A DNA stretch of 64,000 nt, from positions 1,357,108-1,421,107 of the forward strand of contig CM049317.1 of assembly GCA_026874595.1 (NCBI GenBank), written 5' to 3'. The stretch comes from Sipunculus nudus (Eukaryota; Annelida; Sipuncula; Golfingiida; Sipunculidae). Shown piece after piece: positions 25,780-39,457 of the stretch; position 1 is the stretch's first letter; the number at the start of each line of letters is the position of its first letter. The position numbers were made by a program, and so were the translations under genes. The notes beneath the pieces were generated by a model, which saw only the letters and a program-made list of their open reading frames with translations, was not told the DNA's origin and did not search any database.

Positions 25780-28700
25780 TTATGTCAGTCGATATCTGAT
25801 GGCGTACGTGCTTTCAATCTGACTGTCATCAAGACTGGAGGCGTTTTCATAATCCGACGAGAAACCGGAACCAGGACCTACATCGTCACTTAGAGGGTGG
25901 ATGTACTCCCGGTCCATTAAGTCAAAATCCTCACACTTCATCCTCCCCAGGGCCGAGCAGGATATTGTCCGGCTGTTGTGTAGTATCAGCTCCTCGGGGT
26001 TTCCTTTGTTTATGTATCCCAAAGTCGCCGAGCTTCCCGCTGTCATTGGACGATCAAACATGGTCGCGGACGGATGGCCATTGACGTACTGGTAGCCCCC
26101 TAGCGGCGAGTGTGATAACCCTTCCATGTCCTCGTCGATTTCAAAGATACTCGGTCGGCTCTCAAAGTGCTGCCGGTTAACCTCACCAAGGCTATTACAA
26201 GATCACATTTATTAATTACATATTAATACTAATAACACAAGTAATGCTAATAATACCACTACTGCTGAAAGTTATAATAATTGAAATCGGCTCAACCAAT
26301 TATTTTATGACTTATTTAATTCGATCAATTCATTTATTACTGATATAGTTTTTACATTGCTCTAAGACTTTACCGACCTAAGAGATCCAATCTTTAAAAT
26401 GACACTAACAGAAAAGAAATAATTCACAATTAACTTTCCGTCATTTACCCCTCATTTACAAGCTCAGGTACATACGTCGTCCATATTATTAATATTACCT
26501 ACACCAAGGAGGTTATGTTTTCTCCCATGTTTCTACGTTGGAGGTTTCAGACAAATTTAACAAGATCTTACCTTTTCCTTCTCCTCCGGCTGCAGACTTT
26601 GCCGATGACTCCAATAACAACAAAGAAGACGCCAGCGCAGCCGACGGCAATCCCGATATAGACCAGTGTATCAAAGCTCACGAGAACCACTGTGTACAAA
26701 CAGAAAAGAAAATTAATCCCTCCTGTTGAAGACCCCAATATCCAAACTCACGAGACCCACCATGTAGAAAATGACGAAAACATTATATCCATGATGTACA
26801 TAATGGTGAAACAGCCTTACTGGTTTAGAACTTGATATATTTAACCCATGGATGACATTAAAATTTTCCTCGTTAAAACAATTGTTGGAAAGAATAAAAC
26901 AAAGAATAATACGGAAACGAAGAGTAATATAGAGAGAGTGGAATGCATTAAGTATGTAAAAATGAAAATACAATGAAAAATTAAAAAAAAAAAATACAGG
27001 TAAAAGGTAAAAGTAACGAAGGATACAGCCCAAGATTAACATTCCATAATTTGTGTAAGTTTCAGAAGGTGTTATGCTTAAAGTGAACATAAATTAAAAA
27101 AAAAAAAACTAATTTTAACTAAAATATATAGAATAAACGTAATAAGAGAGAAACTAAAAATAAAATCCAGTACTCAATTAACAATAATCTAATAATGACT
27201 ACATTAACAGAGGGATAAAGTTACTGGCAGCGGCTTAGAAGGGGGTTAGGGGGGTTTAGGCTTATTACCTTGACAAGGTAAACGGGTGTACCCGGAGTGC
27301 TAGTAGACAATATACATAACATGACATGCAAAGGTTTAAAGAAGGAAACGACAATATAGACGTAAAATCCGACACAAGTTTTCGTTATTTAGAGTATATG
27401 TCTTTCTATAATCCAGATTTTAGCTAAACAGTTGTCAGAAAATGATAAATGTTGCCTTCAATATTATATCCGATAATCTGTTAATATGATTTCCATTTTC
27501 AATCAAGAGAGTGTTTCCATGTTAACATAGAATATGCTTTGAACGATTTTTAATTGTTGAGCGTCCATGGGTTTAACTGTTTGTATAAGTTTGTTAACAT
27601 AAACTATTTCTCATTTAACGCTAAACATTCAAATATTTTAACTATTTGGGTCATTCTACCATGCATTAGAATAAAGACTTTGTGCAAATCATGCTGATCG
27701 ATGATCCATTCATTCAGAACCGCATACATGTACATCAACGTTATACCAGATATATATAAGTAATACATGATTTCAAAATACCCCTTGCTGACAAGTAAGA
27801 AATTCAGACCTTACCAGAATGCACAGTTGTAGATCTGTCCAGTGTGGAGTTCAGGGTCGAAGTCGGTACAGTGCCCGGATCTTAAATATAATACAGGGCA
27901 TTTTATAAATGGATAAATAAATGATATACATGCGACAACTGCATAACACTTTGTGAGTCTGCATGTGTTCAAGTGTGGCTAGCTGGAATTTCGATTTGTT
28001 TATGTGTGTTTTGACACATTGCGCAATATACCAGTTCATTAAACTTTGCAAATTTTATGTATCAGCATGTATCCATCTTTGGAACTTCTAAATATTTTTG
28101 TATCTTTTATTCATCTTGTTTGCATATCAATGGTTATCGTTACCTGTGATACTTTTCAAATTGTAAAATACAGAAGTATTTTTCCAGCTATGTGTTACAA
28201 CACTTCGTTCACGTGCAGCCTTTTGTTCAGAAAATTTGACGCAGTAATTCAAAATACCTCCATACAGTTGTTCTTTTCATAAGTATTTGAATAAAGATGC
28301 TATGTGTGTTTAAAGTATGTTCTCTGTATCCCTCTCGTGAACCAGCGTGTACCGGGCAGCACTGATGGTCAGTTTTACCGTTGAACAGTATGTTTATAGG
28401 TGAGTAGTTAATATGACTGTGTACCCATAACATCTACCAACGACACGTGGCATCCAGGTTTTAATGTGTACGCAGAATGGAAGCCCCATGAGCGGTTTTG
28501 AGATATTCGGAGAAATAAACCTGCCAGGGTTCGACAAGGGCCAGGGGATGCGACAGGAAAGATCTCCGACGACAGCGTCCAGTGAGAAACTGCCGAGAGA
28601 ATTCGGTAGCAAAGGGATGTGTCGGCAAATTTAAAAAAAAACGGAATAACGTATTTTTATAGATCACGCCAAAATCCTTAAATTAAGGAAGGGTACCTCT

Positions 28701-31700
28701 AACACAGTAATAGCTGTGTGATTCACTGCAGTGGACGGGCGTCCATCCAATGCTGTTTTCTTTGAGTTTGAGAACGGCACATGTGGCGCCCTCTGTGTAC
28801 ATTGCAGTAGAATGCCAGGGATTCCATGTCAGGTGTTTATGGTCGTCTGAATGAAACAAAAACATATTACATGAGTGGAAATATAACTGAGTGGGCGGGG
28901 CATTGGTTTAAATATATTTATCAATATATTCTTCATATTGTCATAAAATTTCCCTATAATGTAGGGTTTGTGTGCCACTTTTAAAAGGTCTGGTCAAAGA
29001 AAAAATTGTCGAGTGCATGAGCGTATGAATATTACAAAATCTTAATTCAACAAACGTGATTTAAAAGGCATTCATTAAGTGAACTAGCTAAATTAGACTG
29101 GAATTGAAAACAAGAGTAGTTTTGCACATGTTAGTCTGGCCGATCATGTTTCAATATGTATTATTCGCAAGCGTGAGTTTTATATATTGACTTTGGGGCA
29201 TAATAAGAATAACAATCGATATTACAACACAGTTTAAATTGTCCTCATGTAGGTTAAGTTAATCAGTTCGTTGAATCTGAAGTGATACCTGTTTAATAAC
29301 GATCTATACACGAGTGGCTGCGAGCATACATTAGAGGAGGGGTTTACCTTTCATGTAGACCATCCATCTTGATTTAACTAATCCGACCCATCTTTCAGTA
29401 TCTTCATCTTCATTCGTCAATAAACCAGTCAGATCCGTATCCTCGTCCAGCAGTCTCCCACCATCCCTCGAGCATTCCTCGGCGGCTTGAAACCACGTGG
29501 TCATCATCATCCTCGCTTTAATGCACTCAGAGTTCTCAAGTGGTTGGCACTGTGTAGTCTGACAGTGTCTACAGTCTTGGTATAAACGAGACATAGTTTA
29601 TATGGGTATCTTAAATAATTGCATTAAGCTGTCCCAAATTGTCCTCAAGCTCATACTTAACTGATCTGTGGGGTATATGAAATTTCTAAAATATCAAAGA
29701 GAAACGCGCACACACCTTAATTGTGTATGAATGTGTGTTTGTGTCTATTACATCTATTATTAGTTCCTCAAGACACTATAAAGTCCTCAATGATAACCAG
29801 AGCTTTAAACATACAAACACATCTAGAAAAATCAACAAGCGCGGCCAAACTGACTTTTTACAATTACGTGGTTTGACACAACTAGCGGATGCACTCATCA
29901 GGTTAAATGGTCAGAGATCATTGCACAAGAAATACATGTTGTTCTTGGAAATTTGCCTCCAAGTAATTAAACCTTTAGTTATACTCAACAGTAAATTATA
30001 CAATACTTTAACGTTGATACATTTAACAATTCAGATATTTTCGCTCCTTTTATTCAAAAACATTTGAGAATTACCTTTGGATTTACACAGAAATCCTTTT
30101 AATTGATTGAAACAATTCGTAGCGTAAAATAAATGTCCATTTCTCTCTTTCCTTACTGAACCGCAGTCATGTTGAGAAATGTCCCTCAGCGGGGCTTTAA
30201 AAGCTGGAACAGTATTATCAGATCTGTTTTAAATATTGTATTTTATTCAAACAATAATTCTACCAATTTGCAAAAGAATGTCATTAGTATTTTAACACAA
30301 AATACATCCGAAGTTATGTTGATGTAAGCTGTTAGCTTGTGTAGTAATTAAAGAAAAGCAAAACGCAAAAGTCGCTCTTTCCTGTAAATGGTTATATACA
30401 TAACTTAACTTTCATTCATTATACATTACTTACGGCGCCGTCCATTAAAAAACCATGTCCAGGTTCCGACCATGACCTTTCTCGCGTTGACCCAGGTTTC
30501 ATTGACACCCGGTGGGAGCGACACGTTCGCTGGTAGTCTTGCAAAGCGTTGTTGACATGTCGAGTTTGCAACGGAAACATTTGCGATCATATCTACAATA
30601 AAAAATAATCAAACACAACTCTAACTTTCCGCCGAGTGTTTGTTTTATCATGAATTAGTACATACATTGGCTATTTCACAACGTTTTATTTGTTAATCAA
30701 TAAAGACAGTAATTGTTTTTATAGAAGTGTTTAAACCTGCCGTGCCTTCTTGATTTCTTGAACTACTTATACGTCAGATTTCATACATAGTCACTGAAAA
30801 AATTGAACAATAACTACAATGTTTTGAGGTACCTCTGATTTAACTACACCGAGGGCACATTAATAAGATCTGCACAAAGTAAGATAAAAATCATAACAGC
30901 AATCCAGCCAAATATATCAACTACACCCGGAATTCCTCAGAAACGGTACCATTGATCGACAAGCTCTCATCATTAACATGATCACAGTATAGAAACAATA
31001 AAAATATAGAAACATAACAATAATCTTTATTACAATAAAGAAAAAAGTCGACTAGGAGGAAAATAGTGTACCACCCGATCAATGCCAAACAGATTAAAAA
31101 CATCAGGTGTAACTTTAACATATTTTCCCTAAGCCGTCACCAGAGGTCCCTAGTTATGTACACACAGGAACACTCAGTTTTACAATTCCTGTTTGGTCAC
31201 CGGCCCATGGATTTGTATTGTTTCAACATGCTATAAAGGCCAACAAAGTGACCAAGTTGTATCTGGACAGCATGTTGTACGGTAGAAGAAAATAGTGATT
31301 ACGTCTCATAAATCACCCTTTACAATTCCTACGATACAGCATGCCCACATTGAAACGACAGAAGTTTGTAAAAACACTGATTGACCCCATGGATTAACCC
31401 CATGTAGAACATAAATAACCATAGCCTCAGATTATGGTATCAGTACACAAACAATATGCAGTGTTTGTTTTGTGTTTAGTTCACATTAGTTTAAGAACCT
31501 ACCTTCTGGGAACTTCTTTCTGGATAATGAGAAGTCAGGGACCTCTGTCATGAATATAACTGCTGTTTCTCCGAATTTTGAATATTTAACAGAAAAACTT
31601 CAATCAATAAATAATGTAAATTTACAGCATAATTACTCAATGTTTGATCAAGCTCGGGTCACGTGATAACGGCGTTTAGTATTCTAAAGTGTCTGCCCAT

Positions 31701-32789
31701 TAACAGTCACTGTTCCAATAATGATCACACAATAACAATGTCCCCACCAAAAAAACTGAATAGGTATGAATATATGTGATCTCACTTAGTGATCCCTTAG
31801 GTTATCTCAAACGTAGGAATAACTCTACACATTATTACCACCATGAAGCATAGATGCACCTCCCTTTAATGATCTCATCATAATATTAATACAGCTGTCA
31901 ATAATTATTTATCATTTTGAATAAACGACCAATAATGAATAATATAATGAATACCTTGATGCCGCAGTATTTGTCTGACCATAACAATAGGTGCCCCATA
32001 ATGATCTGACCATTATATATTGGTGCCCCCATAAGTTCTTTATCGTGTTAAATGTGTCTAGTTATATGTAAGAAACAATACACTACAAAATCAAGAGTAC
32101 TCAAACAGCGCAAATCTCCATCAATTCTTTATTCTTTTTTATTTAAATTCAAATATTTGTATATTTTATTGGCAAAATATAATGAAATGACATACAGACG
32201 AAAAGGCAGAAAAAGTTCTTTCCCAACTATATATGTTTCAGACATACAGAAAAACTGCATTTTGATAAATTACATAACATTTATATTAGTGTTAGGAGAC
32301 ACTGTAAGGATCTGTCTGGCTTGTTACCGGAATGTTCAGTCAACTGCCATGAGCAGGATAGGACGTTAAAACCCCGGACCACAATCACATTGTATAGTCA
32401 TAGTATTTATGATCAAAATTTGTTAAAAAATATATAGTTCCCTTTTAAAGCATGTTCCTTGTCCCTATGAAAGTACGTACAACGATTCGGTTCATCTAGA
32501 TTTAGCTCTTCTAAATGGTTTATGCAAGCTAATGATTATGTATTTCAGTTCCTCATACATGAATGTTGGGCGCCCATTTTATCTATAGCCTGATTTTCTC
32601 TCTATCCCACGCACACACACACGAATATGTCACATATATATAGATTTATATATGTATATAATTGGCGTATATCCAATCAGATAATGACACCTGTAACTTA
32701 CCACCGACAAAGAGTGGTCCTGATGTAGCTGATGATCTCAGCATCCATACAAGCACGATGTAACATGAAACAATGTTGAATGTTATCAT
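25780..32789 (-). CDS. Gene B: two-CTLD transmembrane receptor, paralogue of gene A
   Basis: Inferred exons, 5' to 3': 32789-32702 (signal peptide, FNIVSCYIVLVWML), 31544-31503 (optional 14-residue linker), 30592-30434 and 30194-30075 (CTLD1), 29575-29348 and 28846-28697 (CTLD2), 27880-27815 (Ser/Thr stalk), 26689-26572 (TM), 26191-25780 (tail). Phases are 1 throughout the ectodomain and 2 at the TM/tail junction, exactly as in gene A; the total is 460 residues in frame. CTLD2 shows WFQAAEECSRDGGRLL, RWVGLV and GWTPVHC...YYCV, with WTP where sugar-binding CTLDs have WND. CTLD1 is truncated and ends LFYATNCFNQLKGFLC. The TM core is LVYIGIAVGCAGVFFVVIG, followed by RRRRKR. The tail has YVNG, YINK, YENA (YxN, Grb2-SH2 type) and YIHP, and ends ESTYAIRYRLT, like gene A. 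Likely a cell-surface recognition receptor signalling through tyrosine phosphorylation (inference). Confidence 0.8.
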
Positions 32790-35069
32790 TGTAAATCTCC
32801 TCAGAACGGCAAGGCAGATTCTTACGGTCGGAATACAATGATAACCTACTATGATGGACATTCTTGTAACTTGTCTGTTCCCTTGATGCCTGTACACATT
32901 TCATGTAAAGTAAATAGTGGTATACATGGTTATATCCTGATTATTTATGTTATTATCAACATAACCATCCTATATCCCGTCATTTACAGTAATCACAGCA
33001 GAGTCATTTTTGTATGCAGTTAGTGTTATTAACGTACACGGTACACGTACACGCTCAGAAAGCGACAATGATAGTCTGTGTGAATACAATTTACTGGAGC
33101 ACGTGTTATACGACTTTTTTTCATACCTCCACCAGGTGGCGGGGTATGATTATATTCCCTTTATTCAGGTAAACAAAATGCAGACAAGCTTGTGTCATAT
33201 GAAAAACAAACATTGATACATGTTAATTTATTTATCAGTATACGTGTGTATATCTTTATCACGCCCTTTCAATGTTCTTAATTAATGTGTTTGATATATC
33301 GTTGTTTAACAATATTATTCGATGTCCTATGATATACATCATATACTAGTATTCTGCGTCCGAGAATATAAAAATTGATAATATGCTGTCATTGCCCTGG
33401 GGGCACTGGCTATACAGATGTATTCTTAAATACTATGATGCGCGCACAGTGCTAATGTAATATAATATTGCCTTTCTTTGAAACATATGACTTTGACCGA
33501 GAAGATCACATGACCGAGGTACTCATGTGGTCAGGACGTACGTGTGATTGGTTGCTGACTGTGCTTCTAAAAGACGCATGTCAACTAGACACGATATTTT
33601 CTGATACTGCCAGAAACCAAAAACTGACCCCAACTGCTACCGACTCTAGTTGTGTCGAGTCATTTTCACGCATACGACTGAACTCACCTTAACTAAATAG
33701 TTTTTGACCTGTTGAGTCGAGTCGGGTCGCAATGTGCATGCTGGCCTGAACATGCAGTTAAGATTATCCAGATATAAATGCAACTCGCAAAAATGCTGCG
33801 CTGACAAAATTAAAAGTAAAATAATAAACTATTAAGTAAAATACATGCCTTAATGAGATAAAAATTAAAAATGTGATAAACATGCTAATAATAGCAGTAT
33901 ATAAAGTAAGCATCGATTGCACCAATAGCGGGGACTGTTAGTAATATTCCTCTGCCATTGCTCATACGCGCTGGCCTGTCTCTTGAAGAACAGGCATGTG
34001 TACATATATTCCTCATCCAGTCGAACATACGGCTTTACATATGATCTTTTTTTTTACTAGTAAAAGTCCAACATAACATCTTTAAAGTAGTCTAGGCCCA
34101 TTAAATAGTGCAGGTAATATTTCAGGTTAGGGTTGCATCAAACTCTGCCGGCATTCGCTGTATTTCCTCGATACGACGATGCAGCAAGCAAAGCGTATCG
34201 GTGATCGTATCGACGTTGCATATCTATTTGTTTCATCGATCCAGCCCTATGACTTAGTTACTTAAATTCTACAGTTATCGTTACTTGTCCTGGATTGAAT
34301 CGTTCGATCGAGTCCTGGCTGATTGTGAGGGCTTAGGACTAAACATGCAGGGCTTAGTGATGATGGAGAGCGTCTCATTGACCAACGAGAGCAGGTCTCC
34401 ATTACACATAGCAGGCGGATAAAAATGATCGCCTAGAATGGTTTAGATTACCATATTTCCAAACTAAACACAAAACAAATGATACACAGAACCTGTTTAT
34501 GCTTTGCAGCGTGATGATAACCACACACGATATATTATTATTATGTATACATTCACTCCCTTTTTTATGAGTGATAACTATCAAGGGATATATGTAATAT
34601 CATAACAATGACAAATCCCACACCACATCCATATTTTAACCGAAATTGGGTTCCTTGAATATAAACAATGTGTGGTCCAATATGCAGGCATTTCTTCATA
34701 GAGGCTTCCATCAACCAGACAAGTCCGTCATATTTAGCCATTTTCAATATTAATTTTTATCTCCTTTCAGTTCCCCTTTAAAGCATTCATCCCAATCGGT
34801 CATAGCAGGCTCTAAGAACGCCCATGACAAGACCTTACTATTAAACTCAGGATAACTAAAAGCTATATATCACATGCCACACGTACAGGGCTCAACCTGA
34901 GAGTCTCCTGTCCAACAATGCATTTTAGGAGAGTTTTTATGTTACACTATCAGCGTGAAATCTTAACCAAGCTACTCTAGTAATGATTAGCCGAACGAAA
35001 CGTATAGTGAACGATCACTCCATGTAATACATTTTATATCTGGAGGTGATAAGAACACTAGAGTATACT
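32790..35069. other. Divergent intergenic region between genes B (-) and D (+)
   Basis: About 2.3 kb upstream of both gene B and gene D, so it should hold both promoters. No array or mobile element was recognised and short open frames have no domain content. Confidence 0.45.
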
Positions 35070-35075
35070 ATAAAT
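35069..35075 (+). promoter_or_regulatory. Possible TATA box of gene D
   Basis: TATAAAT in a tactataaatgcaag context, about 345 bp before the first inferred donor (35421, GTAAGT). Position only; initiation is not shown. Confidence 0.2.
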
Positions 35076-35583
35076 GCAAGTCGGCCGACCTAATGACATC
35101 TGGCGCCATGGTTTTATGGGCCCACATATATCAAGGTGCAAGGAATACCTTAGACTTCGCACTAGGCATTCGCACACCTCACTCCAGTGGAATGTGGTTG
35201 GTGGTGTATACACAGGTAAACAAATGCATGATCGCGGAACCTTTACTTGTCTCTGGTATAGTAGAAGAGTGCGCTGAAGTATTCAATTCACCATATAACC
35301 TTAACATATATAAATATATCTTGCAGATCTTGTCTAGGTGAAAATACGAACACAGAGGGAGATGGAGGTCATGTATATATGGTGATTAGTGTGACGTGAC
35401 GGTGTTACGATTCTGTCTCGGTAAGTAACTCCCTAACTTTCACCAAATTACTCTGTCTGATGTTTAGTTGTGGCATTGTTTATATTTAAAATACATGTAC
35501 TTGTATGTTGTGTATGTATACAATAAGTGAACTATTCTGGTATTAATACAAATTTTTACCTGCTTTCAGTTTCTTGACCGAAC

Positions 35584-38500
35584 ATGGCAGAACAAATGAA
35601 TGATCTATTTGTAAGTAATAATCAAGCACCACGACATTCTGTTACTATCCCGGTTCTAAAATATCAGGACAGGGCAGGGGGTCCTCCGGTACATGTTTTG
35701 ATGTCTGAACAAGCACAGAACTAATGCACATTTATAACACAACAGTAATAACAAATATTAGTTCATCATGACAACAATACACTGAAAGGAACATGCCATG
35801 TTTTCTGTTCCGTGTGACTGCGCCCTTTCAGTCGTTACAGGTAAATATGTAAAATCAAGGCACGAGGTCGTTAATCATGCTAACTGTGGCTACAGCAGGT
35901 CTCTCTGCCTGGGAATAATGATGGATGGGCCATTACGTGGTTGACAGGACAATTACTGAACTGTTGGAGAATGTGTAGATTTTAGTATCCTGTGTATTTG
36001 TTTATAAATATCGATCTTTAAAGGACTTGTTTTTTTATTACCAGAATGCTAAAGGCATCACCATTACATATTCAGCATTATAACCGAAAATTTTTATTGG
36101 AAGAGGTTATTTTACTAGTTCATATGGTCATATTTAAATGTAAAGGGGATGCAGCCCCATTCCGGGATATTGCCTCGCTTGTGAACATAACCATACATGC
36201 ATCGACAACCATATAATCAGGACACTCATCCATTATATAATGAGACCTACAATGGTGTACCCAACAAATAAACGGTGCAATATTCAGCCTAGAAACAACC
36301 TGACAGTTCATGATCGGTGTAAAATTTTAATTAATGTTATATATTATATACATTACAGATAAGCGTATCTGTTGACATGTTCAGCAGACTGGTTTTCACG
36401 TTTAAGTGGATCTATTCTCTGCTGTACCGTTTGCTTGATGTCCCGGTCACATGTGCGCTCCAGAAGGAAGCAGGCAGCAGGATCAGTGATGAACGCAAAG
36501 CCTCCTCAATACAAGATGATTCAGGAATCAGAGCCATCAGTTCAAATACAGACAAAGTGTATGAGAAAGACTACGTTATGTCGTGTAATGGAGGCTTCAT
36601 TAAAGAACCAGGACGCGACATATCACTGGAAGTTCCCCCGGGAGCCATCTCGGCTGATACAGATTGTGTCATAACTCGGGTGTACCGTCCCGGACACAAA
36701 TACAAGAATGTTTACATAAATGGACAAAATGCTGTAACACCTGTTGTAGAATTCAAAGCAACCAAGACGTTTAGGAAACATGTTAAACTTAAATTCATAC
36801 ATAGGAAAGAAATTAACAGTAAAATGATCAATGTGTATTATAGACAAATCCCCACCGATGATTGGAAACGTATACCTATGTACATTAACAGTAGTGACAT
36901 AAGCGATCACACCAACCTCCATGATGTGTGTTGTACGCATTTCCGGAACATGACCGTAATATACACCACGCACTTCACACAGTTCGTCTGCACATGCAGC
37001 AGTAGTCCTCGTCAACTTGTACTGGAGGCGGTGGCGTACGCTATGTTTTACAGAGGAAAGAAAAGCCAGGAGTACCAGCTCAACGTGTACATCAAAGATA
37101 AGTCGTCACCCAGGAAAGAAGGGAAGGTTTGTAAAATCAGTATATAGATCAGTAATGCATTCTGGTTCTGTTAAGTCGATTGGATCCCGTGTCAGATACC
37201 TTTTAGAAGCACCATTTGGCTCTGCAGACTGTTAAAATAAACTTTCTCGTTACCATCTTAGAAAAAATTGGACCAAAAACCGTATCAAATAGGCAAGAAA
37301 AAAAAAGAGGTATGGTTCTCAGGCATTTATTTCCAGAAATCAGTGCGGGTGGACGGTATTTATTTTTTACTTGTTTTTGTCTGTTTAAATTAAAATGTCA
37401 TATGATCAGGGAAAGCATAAAAACAATTTGTTTTGCTCAACAGGTTAAAGCACTACATAAGTTGTATCATATATCTCCTTTGAAGATAAAAATCAAAATC
37501 AAAATTGTTGATGCGGGCGGTTTAAATTGACGCTGGCGGAGCCTGAGAAGTATACCTTTTATTATTTTTGCCTTATGGAACGATTCTGTTAAGAATGGTA
37601 TATTGTGTTTCCCCGTATGTACCCCAACCCACCATGATGATGATATCACGCAGAGGTGACGTTACTGTTTGCTTTACACAGCATTGCTGATTTTGTTGTT
37701 CACAACTGAGTTATTTTTAGTGTATATCGCTCATGGATATTCTCTGTGACAGTAAAGTACAAGAAATCATTATAATCAAATGCTGTCCTTGTAAATTGGC
37801 AATATAAATTCGAAGATGCTCGCTGTTCATGAACAGAACACATTGAGGGAAGGCGAGATGGTCCGGGATAGCATGGCTTTGGACATGCCTACAGAGATTG
37901 GACTGAAATGGAGCGACAAAATCGGATGCAAATTGTCCATCGGGGAACCGTCATGGGCCAGCGGCCGAACAGAGGAGGTGAGAATCATATATTTATATTT
38001 AAAAAAATCGGTTAAAGTAAATGTTTATGTTTGTGCTACGTTCATTAACGATCTGATAAGGAAAGTTAGACAGGGAATATCTCACTTATATTCGCACAAT
38101 CTTTCCACCAAATACTAAATGATGTGATTAATTTAGCAGTGGTTGTCTGTGGTCATTCACCGTTCTGTAGTTTTAACAAATACTCAAATATAATGAAATA
38201 TATAGAAATATTGAAAGAGATAGAGTTGCACAAATCCTGTGTCAGTATATGTTAAGTTGCTGTTCTAAACGTATCTTTCTGATTTTTCTGTAGACAAAGT
38301 CTCTAGAAAGGATCGCTGGTTGCCATGGTGGTGGAAGGACGAGTCCTTTTGCCGAGTTCGTGTTGACTTCACCTAACGATGTACATGAAAGTGTCCGTGT
38401 GAAGCTGACGTTCAGCATTATTAGTGGGGAATATAAAAAAATTACAAAGCACAGCTTCAGAATTACATCATCGGTAAACATCATTAATAATATTTTTGAC

Positions 38501-39457
38501 ACATTATATAAACTCATGAAAAAACAAATACACTGACCTACACAGGCATATAGAGACTTCGATGTAGCCATGATAACACTACTTTACTTTGACTATTTCC
38601 TTATGAGCAGGCCACATCTAGTGAATCTTCTCATAAAACAGAAGCCCTGTCTAGCATCTCAATTCATAGAGCCCGATGATTTCAAAACAAAATTAAATTT
38701 AAAAAAGTGCTTCTCAGCACCATAGAAAAGAAAACTTGTTAAATGATACAGGTCATGACTAATGACACTGGCCTTGGGTGACACTACATTTTCATAGGAC
38801 GAAAATGTATTGAAACTAAAGGTTACTTAGGTTATTCTGCCTCACTTGAATATAATTGTTGATATTAAACCATCACCAGATGGCGAAGTATTATTTCCTC
38901 ATCGTTTTTGGTTCTTTTGTTGATATAATTATTTTAAAAATTAAATTTGATGAAATTTTGATGAGACTAAGTGAAACAACCAAGGAAAATCTGTTAAAAT
39001 TTGGAAGAAATATGATCACATCACCAAAATATGTTAATAATTTAAGAATTGACATAAAACGTCGAATAGCGGCAGTTCTTAGGGTTTACGTTACATAATT
39101 ATTAATATTTATATTTTCACAGGATTTTCAAAATGTTGAAGGTAGTGTGCGTACGTACGGCTACCCGTCCATTGGGAAGGTGTCCATGCTACAAGACGGT
39201 GCAGTTTCACCAATACCCGTAAGTATACCGGGATAATAATAAAATATAGTCTGCACAACTGCATTAATCAACGTTTATTGTGCCATGTGGTCACCGCTTT
39301 CATAATATATATTAGTTAAGAGTAGATAAATTGCAACAAATTCTTTAGGGTAATTGGCAAGTGATACTTTCTTCATTTTTTTCAGAAGTCTTCAAATGGG
39401 CAAGACAAGAAGAAAAGGGGATTTAAAAAGTGGTTGGGCGTATTTAAATCAAAGTAA
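35584..39457 (+). CDS. Gene D: intracellular ZU5-UPA protein with polybasic C-terminus
   Basis: A non-coding 5' exon ends at 35420 (tctcg|GTAAGT). Coding exons: 35584-35610 (MAEQMNDLF), 36359-37126, 37816-37977, 38294-38473, 39123-39218, 39386-39457; all junctions are phase 0 and the total is 434 residues. The acceptor at 37816 has a poor pyrimidine tract but an in-frame stop lies just upstream. Residues ~80-180 form a ZU5 domain with the signature NGGFIKEPGRDISLEVPPGA. From about 220 to 385 the sequence fits a UPA domain (LVLEAVAYAMF...YQLNVYIKDK, later VRVKLTF). No death domain follows, unlike UNC5 or PIDD. Residues 10-40 are rich in aromatic and hydrophobic residues (FKWIYSLLYRLL) and the C-terminus is KKKRGFKKWLGVFKSK; either could contact membrane. 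There is no signal peptide, so probably cytoplasmic. Exon layout matches the cytoplasmic half of gene C. Candidate AATAAA at 40075 and 40306. Confidence 0.82.

Noticed and set aside
31504-31553. ATG at about 31549 as an alternative start of gene B
   Set aside because: No signal peptide follows it; the exon at 32702-32789 gives a good signal peptide with matching phase, so this is at most a small internal exon.
35074-35341. Small open frames upstream of gene D as a separate gene
   Set aside because: No domain or splice support; position fits the 5' UTR or promoter of gene D.
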